From the NCBI GenBank assembly GCA_012269805.1, contig JAAXJP010000593.1:1-5040 (forward strand): 5,040 bases of DNA, read 5' to 3'. Below the pieces are notes generated by a model. That model had not been told where the DNA came from, ran no database searches, and was given only the letters and a program-made list of their open reading frames with translations. The translations under genes were made by a program, and so were the position numbers. Source of the stretch: Rubrivirga sp. (GTDB lineage: Bacteria > Bacteroidota > Rhodothermia > Rhodothermales > Rubricoccaceae). Shown here in pieces: positions 1-5,040 of the stretch (positions are counted from its first letter, which is position 1; each line of letters starts with the position of its first letter).

Positions 1-3000
1 CTCCCCGCACGTCGCGGGTCTCGGAGCACGCCCGACGGGCCGCTGCTCTCGTCACGTTCCTCCTCCCCGGCCTCGCGCTCGCGCAGACCGGGGCCCTCAC
101 CGGCACCGTCGTCGACGGCGACTTCGGCGGCGGCCTGCCCGGCGCCAGCGTGCTCGTCGTCGAGCAGGGCACCGGCGCCGCCACCGACATCGACGGGAAC
201 TACCGGATCGACCGGCTCCCGGTCGGGACGTACACCGTCCGCTACTCGTTCACGGGCTACGCCACCCAGGTGGTCGAGAACGTCGAGATCGCGGCCGGCG
301 AGCCGGTCGAGATCAACGTCACGCTCTCGCCGGGCCAGGAGCTGGCCGAGGTCGTCGTCGAGGCCGAGGAGATCATCGCGACGAACAGCGAGGTCGGCCT
401 CCTCCGCGTGCGGGCGAGGGCGGCCCAGGTGAGCGACGCCATCTCCGCCGAGACGATCTCCCAGAGCGGGGCCTCCGACGCCGGCGACGCCATGGAGCGC
501 GTGACGGGCGCGAGCGTCCAGGGCGGGCGCTACGTCTACGTCCGCGGCCTCGGCGACCGCTACGCCAACACCCAGCTCAACGGGGCCACGCTCCCGACCG
601 CCGACCCCGACCGCCGGAGCGTCCAGTTCGACCTGTTCCCGGCCGGGCTCCTCGAGAACATCGTCACGCTCAAGACCTTCACGGCCGACCAGCCGGGCAA
701 CTTCTCGGGCGGCCTCATCGACATCTCGACCAAGTCGTTCCCCGAGGCGTTCTCGCTGAGCCTCTCGGCCTCGGGCTCCGTCGACACGCAGACGCAGTTC
801 ACCGACGAGTTCCTGACCTACGAGGGCGGCGGCACCGACTGGCTCGGCGTCGACGACGGCACGCGCGCGCTCCCGGACGCCGTGGCCGACCCGGAGCGCG
901 TCATCCCCAACTTCCGCGACACCCGGCGCGACGCTGCGCTGGCGGCCGAGCTCGACGAGATCTCGCGGGCCTTCGTCCGGCCCATCGACGTCGAGCAGGG
1001 GACGGCCCCGGTCAACCAGAGCTACTCGCTCTCGTTGGGCAACCAGCGGGCGCTCGGCGGCGGCGACCTCGGGTTCATCCTCGGGTTCAACTACGGCCGG
1101 AGCGCCTCCTACTACGGCGACGGCACGACGGCCCGCTACTCGGTCTCCTCGACCGGCGCCGACGGCTCGGTCACGCTCACGCCGGACCTCATCGTCGACG
1201 ACAGCCGCGGGACGACCGACGTGACGTGGGGAGGCATCGCGAACGTGGCCTACCGGTTCGGCGGGACGAACGAGCTCAGCCTGAACACGCTCTACACGCG
1301 CGGCGGCGAGTCCCAGGCCCGGCTCCAGGTCGGCCGGCTGCCGGAGATCTTCGACGAGCCCGACGACCTGTTCATCAACCGGTCCATCTTCTACGTCGAG
1401 CGGGAGCTCGCCTCGGGCCAGCTCCGCGGGCGCCACCTCGTCCCGTTCCTCAACGACGCCGAGTTCTCGTGGACCGGGTCGCTGAGCCAGACGGCGCTCG
1501 ACGAGCCCGACCTCCGGTTCTTCGGGAACACCCGCTCGGGCGAGACGCCCGAGGCCTACCGGTTCGCCACGCGGATCGCCGACGTCCAGCTCCAGCAGCG
1601 GTTCTTCCGCGAGACGAGCGAGGGCCTCCGCGGGCTCCAGGGCGACCTCGCCGTCCCGTTCCAGCTGTTCGGCCGCCGGAGCCAGCTCAAGGTCGGCGGG
1701 CGCTACGACCGGACCGACCGCGACGCCGACGAGCGCCGGTTCAGCATCGAGACGAACAACCGCCAGCCGGTCCTCCTCGAGCCTGGCGACGACGGCCTCG
1801 GTGACGCCGACGGCTATGTCGGCCAGCTCGGCATCATCGGGACGGACAACCGCGGCGAGCCGCTCTTCGGCAACTACATCACCGAGGTCCGGAACCAGTT
1901 CACGCTGGGCAACGCCTACGAGGGCTACCTCGACGTCGTGGGCACGTACGCCCAGGTCGAGGTGGCCCCGCTCGAGCGGCTCCGCGTGATCCTCGGCGCC
2001 CGCTACGAGACGACGCGCCAGGGCCTCACCACGCTCGACCTCGACGAGGAGGCGACGGCCGCGGCCGGCGAGGACGTCTACGTCGGCGGCCGGATCGCCA
2101 AGGACGACATCCTCCCGTCGCTCAACGTGGTCTACGCCCTCAGCGACCAGATGAACCTCCGGGCTGCGGCGACCCAGACGCTCGCCCGCCCGACGTTCCT
2201 CGAGTTCTCGCCCGGCTGCCGGCAGAGCTTCGCCCTCGCCGAGCTCGTCTGCGGCAACGCCAGCCTCGACCGCTCGCTCATCTCGAACGCCGACCTCCGC
2301 TGGGAGTGGTTCACCGGCCCCGCCGAGGTCCTCGCGGTCAGCGGCTACGCGAAGCGGATCGACAACCCGATCGAGCTGGCCATCATCAACACGAACGGCC
2401 AGCTCGTCTACCGGAACGTCGATCAAGCCAACATCTACGGCGTCGAGTTCGAGGCCCGGCAGCGGCTCGGCACGCTCGCCGGCCGGACGGGCGGGCTCCT
2501 CGACCGGTTCTCGATCGGGTTCAACGCCTCGCTGGTCAGCTCTTACATCTCGATCGACGAGGCCGAGCTCGAGCAGCGCCGGGCGCTCGACCCGACGGCC
2601 CCGGACACGCGCGCGCTCCAAGGCCAGAGCCCCTACATCGTCAACGCCGACCTCGCCTACGACGACCCCGTCCGCGGGACGAACGTCGGGGCCTACTTCA
2701 ACGTGTTCGGCCGCCGGCTGAGCCAGGTCTCGGCGCTCTCGCTCCCCGACGTCTACGAGCAGTCGAGCCCGCAGCTCGACCTCGTCGCCTCGCAGCAGGT
2801 GCTCGGCGACTTCTCGCTCAAGCTCTCGGTCAAGAACGTCCTCGGCTCCGACTTCTCGCAGGTGTACGACGCCGACCTCGACGGCGGGGAGGCGGTCTAC
2901 CAGCGCTACGGCCGCGGGACCAGCGTCTCGCTCGGGCTCAGCTTCAACCCCCGCTTCGGCGGCGGCACGCCGCCGAGCATCCCGACCCCCACGCCGGCCG

Positions 3001-3014
3001 ACGCCGGCCTCTAG
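1..3014 (+). CDS. TonB-dependent outer-membrane receptor, 5' end cut by window
   Basis: Outer-membrane active transporter that takes up a large or scarce ligand with TonB-ExbBD energy; the ligand is unknown. The frame is open from base 3 (1003 visible residues) to TAG at 3012-3014. No start codon occurs in frame before 135, yet a signal-peptide core and an ALA|Q cleavage site are read at bases 30-86, so the true start is upstream and GTG at 150 is internal. Visible domains: signal peptide 1-27; carboxypeptidase-regulatory-like domain about 30-108 (DGNYRIDRLPVGTYTV); TonB-box-like LAEVVVEA 114-121; plug about 138-247 with YVRGLGDRY, LNGATLPTADPDRRSV, DLFPAGLLENI and GNFSGGLIDISTKSFP, typical of one receptor subfamily; the rest is a beta-barrel with alternating aromatic strands. 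It is full family size. The only two cysteines (C-x10-C) lie in one probable loop. An 18-residue Gly/Pro tail follows the apparent last strand. It is probably co-transcribed with the downstream secreted protein. Family call is firm; substrate cannot be read. Confidence 0.95.
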   Translation, partial: PRTSRVSEHARRAAALVTFLLPGLALAQTGALTGTVVDGDFGGGLPGASVLVVEQGTGAATDIDGNYRIDRLPVGTYTVRYSFTGYATQVVENVEIAAGEPVEINVTLSPGQELAEVVVEAEEIIATNSEVGLLRVRARAAQVSDAISAETISQSGASDAGDAMERVTGASVQGGRYVYVRGLGDRYANTQLNGATLPTADPDRRSVQFDLFPAGLLENIVTLKTFTADQPGNFSGGLIDISTKSFPEAFSLSLSASGSVDTQTQFTDEFLTYEGGGTDWLGVDDGTRALPDAVADPERVIPNFRDTRRDAALAAELDEISRAFVRPIDVEQGTAPVNQSYSLSLGNQRALGGGDLGFILGFNYGRSASYYGDGTTARYSVSSTGADGSVTLTPDLIVDDSRGTTDVTWGGIANVAYRFGGTNELSLNTLYTRGGESQARLQVGRLPEIFDEPDDLFINRSIFYVERELASGQLRGRHLVPFLNDAEFSWTGSLSQTALDEPDLRFFGNTRSGETPEAYRFATRIADVQLQQRFFRETSEGLRGLQGDLAVPFQLFGRRSQLKVGGRYDRTDRDADERRFSIETNNRQPVLLEPGDDGLGDADGYVGQLGIIGTDNRGEPLFGNYITEVRNQFTLGNAYEGYLDVVGTYAQVEVAPLERLRVILGARYETTRQGLTTLDLDEEATAAAGEDVYVGGRIAKDDILPSLNVVYALSDQMNLRAAATQTLARPTFLEFSPGCRQSFALAELVCGNASLDRSLISNADLRWEWFTGPAEVLAVSGYAKRIDNPIELAIINTNGQLVYRNVDQANIYGVEFEARQRLGTLAGRTGGLLDRFSIGFNASLVSSYISIDEAELEQRRALDPTAPDTRALQGQSPYIVNADLAYDDPVRGTNVGAYFNVFGRRLSQVSALSLPDVYEQSSPQLDLVASQQVLGDFSLKLSVKNVLGSDFSQVYDADLDGGEAVYQRYGRGTSVSLGLSFNPRFGGGTPPSIPTPTPADAGL

Positions 3015-3020
3015 CGGGCC

Positions 3021-3043
3021 CCGGCCGGGACCGTCCCGGCCGG
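3021..3043 (+). promoter_or_regulatory. Perfect GC hairpin in the intergenic spacer
   Basis: A perfect 10-bp inverted repeat, ccggccggga and tcccggccgg, encloses the 3-nt loop ccg. It begins 7 bases after the receptor stop codon and ends 25 bases before the next ATG. No T-run follows; the next bases are C-rich pyrimidines, so it is not a canonical intrinsic terminator. It could stabilise the 3' end of the receptor mRNA, act as a partial attenuator that lowers expression of the second gene, or be a protein-binding dyad. The structure is directly visible; its role is inference. Confidence 0.55.
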
Positions 3044-3050
3044 CCTCTCA

Positions 3051-3068
3051 CCCTTCCTCTCCCCCCAC
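3051..3068 (+). promoter_or_regulatory. Pyrimidine-rich leader without Shine-Dalgarno
   Basis: Bases 3051-3066 are a 16-nt run of C and T only, followed by 'ac' and the ATG at 3069. No AGGAGG-like purine stretch lies at normal spacing. The start is set instead by the signal peptide that begins exactly at this ATG. Initiation without a Shine-Dalgarno is common in Bacteroidota and relatives, where unstructured or pyrimidine-rich leaders may be used through ribosomal protein S1 or translational coupling; that mechanism is inference here. Confidence 0.4.
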
Positions 3069-4820
3069 ATGTCCTCCGCTACCCTCCTCCGCGGCCTCCT
3101 CGGGCTGCTCCTCCTCGCGCCGATCGCGGGCTCCGCCCAGGTCCGCGTCACCGACGACATCTCGTCCGACGTGACGTGGACGGCCAACAACGAGTACCTC
3201 CTCGACGGCCTCATCTTCGTCAACGACGGCGCCACGCTGACCATCGAGCCCGGCACCGTCGTCCGCGGCGTCCGCGACGACCGGATCACGACGGGCGACG
3301 CGGCCAGCGCCCTCATCGTCCGCCGCGGCGGCCGGCTCGTCGCCGACGGCGAGAACGAGGACGGGTCCATCGACCCGATCATCTTCACGGCCGAGGACGA
3401 CGACCTCTCCGACCCGTTCGACTTCGCCTCGCGCGACCGCGGCGAGTGGGCCGGCATCATCCTCCTCGGCCGGGCCACGACCAACCAGCCCACCACCGAC
3501 ACGCAGATCGAGGGCATCCCCTACGACCCGGTCGCCGGGACGGGCGACGAGGCCCTCTTCGGCGGGACCGACGACGGCGACGACTCGGGCGTGCTCCGCT
3601 ACGTCTCCGTCCGCTACTCGGGCTTCTCGATCACGGGCCAGGAGGGCGACGAGATCCAGGGCATCACGCTCGGCGGCGTCGGCAACGGCACGGTCATCGA
3701 GTACGTCGAGATCTTCGCCTCGGCCGACGACGGGATCGAGTTCTTCGGTGGGACGGTCAACGTGAAGTACGCGGCCGTCGCGTTCCCCTTCGACGACGCC
3801 TTCGACTACGACATGGGGTGGCGCGGGAAGGGCCAGTTCTGGTTCACCATCGCCGACACCGACGCGGCCGGCCGCGGCGGCGAGCACGACGGCGGCGACG
3901 ACGGCGGCGACGACGCGACGCCCTACGCGACGCCGATCATCTCGAACGCGACCTACATCGGCTCCGGCCCGACGGCCCCGGCTGCCGGCGACGGCAACGA
4001 CTACGCCTTCCGGATGCGCGACGGCGCCGGCGGCTTCTACTTCAACTCGATCTTTACGGCCTACCCGGACCGGGCCATCGACGTCGAGAACTTCGAGAAC
4101 GCGGCCACCTTCGACAGCTTCACGCAGTACGGCGACGGCAACCTCAAGGTCGAGAACAACCTGTTCTTCGACTTCGGCCGGGGCGCGACGTTCGACGACA
4201 TCACCGACGCCGGCTACTCCGACGAGAACCCGACCTCCTCGGGCGCGGCCGACGACGACGCCTTCGCGGCCTACATGGCCGGGGCCAACACCATCGCCGA
4301 CCCGATGCTCGGCGGGATCGGCCGCGACCAGTCGAACAGCCTCGACCCGCGCCCGGCGACGACGAGCCCGGCCGCGTCCGGCGCCGACTTCTCGTTCGAC
4401 GAGCTCGACGACGACTTCTTCGACGAGGTCGACTTCCTCGGCGCCTTCGACCCGAGCGACGACGGGACCCTGCCGACGTGGCTCGCCGGCTGGACGGCGC
4501 TCGCGCAGACGGGCTACCTCACGTCGGCGGCCGTCGCCAACGAGGGGACGCCCGAGGCCGCCGGCCTCGCCCTCGCGGTCGGCCCGAACCCGACGCGCGG
4601 CGACGCGACGGTCCGGTTCTCGCTCGACCAGGCGCAGCGCGTCGAGATCGCGCTCTACGACGTGCTCGGCCGCCGGGTCGCCACGGTCGCCGAGGGCGCG
4701 TTCGCGGCCGGCGCGGCCTCGGCCACGGTCCCGACCGCGACGCTCTCGACGGGCGTCTACGTCCTCCGCCTCCAGGGCGAGACGGGCGCCGTAGCGCGCC
4801 AGCTGAGCGTCGTCCGCTAG
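3069..4820 (+). CDS. Secreted Asp-rich surface protein with T9SS type A sorting tail
   Basis: Extracellular or surface-attached protein of unknown function, 583 residues. A Sec signal peptide (1-23, hydrophobic core LLGLLLLAPIAG, cleavage GSA|Q) fixes the ATG at 3069. The body has motifs I recall from beta-helix-like proteins often found beside TonB receptors: TWTANNEYLLDGLIFVNDGA (36-55), GEWAGIILLGRA (125-136), SGVLRYVSVRYSG (173-185), DDGIEFFGGTVNVKYA (220-235), DDAFDYDMGWRG (242-253), GGEHDGG (270-276) and, before the tail, FLGAF with WLAGWTAL (456-478). Residues 499-583 form a T9SS type A tail: GPNPTRGDATVRFSL, ALYDVLGRRVATV, LSTGVYVLRL and a basic end. There is no cysteine, so no lipobox: it is not a SusD-like lipoprotein. 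It is very acidic (about 69 Asp, 3 Lys by hand count), suggesting calcium binding or salt adaptation. It lies 54 bp after the receptor and ends in a strong terminator. Secretion route is well supported; ligand binding for the receptor is inference; no catalytic motif was recognised. Confidence 0.93.
   Translation: MSSATLLRGLLGLLLLAPIAGSAQVRVTDDISSDVTWTANNEYLLDGLIFVNDGATLTIEPGTVVRGVRDDRITTGDAASALIVRRGGRLVADGENEDGSIDPIIFTAEDDDLSDPFDFASRDRGEWAGIILLGRATTNQPTTDTQIEGIPYDPVAGTGDEALFGGTDDGDDSGVLRYVSVRYSGFSITGQEGDEIQGITLGGVGNGTVIEYVEIFASADDGIEFFGGTVNVKYAAVAFPFDDAFDYDMGWRGKGQFWFTIADTDAAGRGGEHDGGDDGGDDATPYATPIISNATYIGSGPTAPAAGDGNDYAFRMRDGAGGFYFNSIFTAYPDRAIDVENFENAATFDSFTQYGDGNLKVENNLFFDFGRGATFDDITDAGYSDENPTSSGAADDDAFAAYMAGANTIADPMLGGIGRDQSNSLDPRPATTSPAASGADFSFDELDDDFFDEVDFLGAFDPSDDGTLPTWLAGWTALAQTGYLTSAAVANEGTPEAAGLALAVGPNPTRGDATVRFSLDQAQRVEIALYDVLGRRVATVAEGAFAAGAASATVPTATLSTGVYVLRLQGETGAVARQLSVVR
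3888..3911 (+). repeat. Two tandem 12-bp copies encoding Asp-Gly-Gly-Asp
   Basis: The unit gacggcggcgac occurs twice head to tail inside the secreted-protein gene, giving DGGDDGGD at residues 274-281, followed by a further Asp codon. It sits in the GGEHDGG loop that I recall as conserved in related proteins, so it looks like an in-frame duplication that enlarges an acidic loop. The repeat is seen directly; the comparison with relatives is from memory. Confidence 0.7.
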
Positions 4821-4823
4821 CGC

Positions 4824-4838
4824 GGTTCGCCTCGAACC
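4824..4838 (+). repeat. Small inverted repeat just after the stop codon
   Basis: A 6-bp inverted repeat, ggttcg and cgaacc, separated by the 3-nt loop cct, starts 4 bases after the TAG of the secreted-protein gene. No T-run follows. It may simply be a minor 3'-UTR hairpin upstream of the true terminator, and a repeat this short can occur by chance. Confidence 0.3.
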
Positions 4839-4876
4839 TCGGCCGCGGCTGCCCGTCATCCGCCGCGACTGAGCCA

Positions 4877-4919
4877 GAGCGCCGGCCCTCTGTGGGAGGG
4901 GGCCGGCGCTCGCTTTTTT
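4877..4919 (+). terminator. Rho-independent terminator of the two-gene unit
   Basis: A 12-bp uninterrupted GC-rich stem pairs 4877-4888 with 4900-4911, can be extended by a T-G wobble and one C-G pair, and has the short loop tgtggga. After two more bases come six T residues (4914-4919), unusual in such GC-rich DNA. It lies about 57 bases after the secreted-protein stop codon and has the T-run on the correct side for plus-strand transcription only. It marks the 3' end of the transcription unit. Confidence 0.9.
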
Positions 4920-4945
4920 GGATGGGCGGACCCGGCCGACACCGA

Positions 4946-4965
4946 CCGCCTCGGCGCCGAGGCGG
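4946..4965. repeat. Perfect 20-bp palindrome downstream of the terminator
   Basis: The sequence ccgcctcggcgccgaggcgg equals its own reverse complement with no spacer. Beyond an A/A mismatch, the flanks can add a G-T wobble and two C-G pairs. No T-run follows on either strand, so it is not an obvious terminator. A continuous dyad without a loop fits a dimeric-regulator binding site or a GC-rich hairpin for an unseen neighbouring gene to the right. No gene can be supported in 4920-5040. Confidence 0.5.
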
Positions 4966-5040
4966 ATGGGGCCGGCGCGGGTGGCGCTCGGGCCCTACGT
5001 GGCGACCCGGTAGGGTACGCGGCTGGTCGCAGGCCGGTTG

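Noticed and set aside
257..1015. Three minus-strand frames of 65-80 residues inside the receptor, plus similar short ones at 2132-2314 and 3011-3517
   Set aside because: They lie wholly or almost wholly opposite well-supported coding sequence, have Ser/Arg/Ala-rich composition and show no recognisable motif or start context.
1226..1989. Overlapping plus-strand frames within the receptor (192 and 62 residues)
   Set aside because: They are Arg/Pro- or Ser/Thr-rich frame-shifted readings of the receptor. The receptor frame is continuous through this region, so there is no frameshift to explain.
3048..4859. A 603-residue open frame on the minus strand opposite the secreted-protein gene
   Set aside because: Its translation is low-complexity Arg/Val/Glu/Asp/Gly/Ala without any domain, signal or motif. 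It is the expected antisense shadow of GAC/GTC/CTC-rich codons, while the plus-strand frame has a signal peptide, family motifs and a sorting tail.
4914..4922. T-run followed by G as a Bacteroidota -7 promoter element (TAnnTTTG)
   Set aside because: The required TA is absent and there is no -33 TTG-like element at proper distance; the T-run is explained by the terminator stem before it.
4985..5040. Possible partial tRNA at the right edge (GTGGCG...CCGGTAG... resembles the 5' half of some tRNA-Pro genes)
   Set aside because: A 17-nt anticodon-like hairpin can be drawn, but it lacks the required T at position 33, the D-stem does not pair with a normal loop size, and the 3' half is outside the window. 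More rightward sequence would decide.
4995..5040. Possible 3' end of a convergent minus-strand gene (last residues NRPATSRVPYRVAT, then TAG)
   Set aside because: Only 14 codons are visible. GC-rich third positions make it plausible, but such a short open frame is easily found by chance.
4922..5040. Plus-strand open frame starting at ATG 4922 and running off the right edge
   Set aside because: It reads as Arg/Gly/Pro/Trp-rich low-complexity sequence, starts 3 bases after the terminator T-run, and has no ribosome-binding site or promoter.

Overview
The window is a short, very GC-rich stretch (roughly 70% G+C, with third codon positions almost all G or C) that encodes a two-gene, same-strand cell-surface module. 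An outer-membrane TonB-dependent receptor with an N-terminal carboxypeptidase-regulatory-like domain, next to a protein ending in a type IX secretion (T9SS) type A sorting tail, indicates the Bacteroidota/Rhodothermota lineage. The high GC content, preference for CTC leucine and TCG serine codons, and lack of a Shine-Dalgarno sequence before the second gene fit a high-GC Rhodothermota member (for example the Rubricoccaceae) better than a typical low-GC Bacteroidota. That placement is inference; no rRNA or marker gene is present.

Layout. Bases 1-3014 (+) hold the TonB-dependent receptor. Its start codon lies before the window: the frame is open from base 3, and the end of a signal peptide can be read just inside the left edge, so the first in-window GTG at 150 is an internal valine. 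A 54-bp spacer (3015-3068) contains a perfect 10-bp hairpin followed by a pyrimidine-only tract. Bases 3069-4820 (+) encode a secreted, cysteine-free, Asp-rich protein of 583 residues with a signal peptide, a large beta-rich body and a T9SS tail. A strong intrinsic terminator (4877-4919) closes the unit. The last 120 bases hold a perfect 20-bp palindrome and no gene that can be supported.

How the genes may work together. The short spacer, shared strand and single strong terminator suggest one transcription unit. The receptor would import a substrate through the outer membrane using TonB energy. The second protein would cross the inner membrane by Sec and the outer membrane by T9SS and stay at the surface or be released, possibly capturing or presenting the receptor's ligand. 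The ligand is unknown. From recall, proteins like the second one often lie next to receptors of this type in Bacteroidota and some Proteobacteria, so the pair resembles a recurring but functionally undefined module. I see no mobile element, CRISPR array, RNA gene, defence system or clearly new system.
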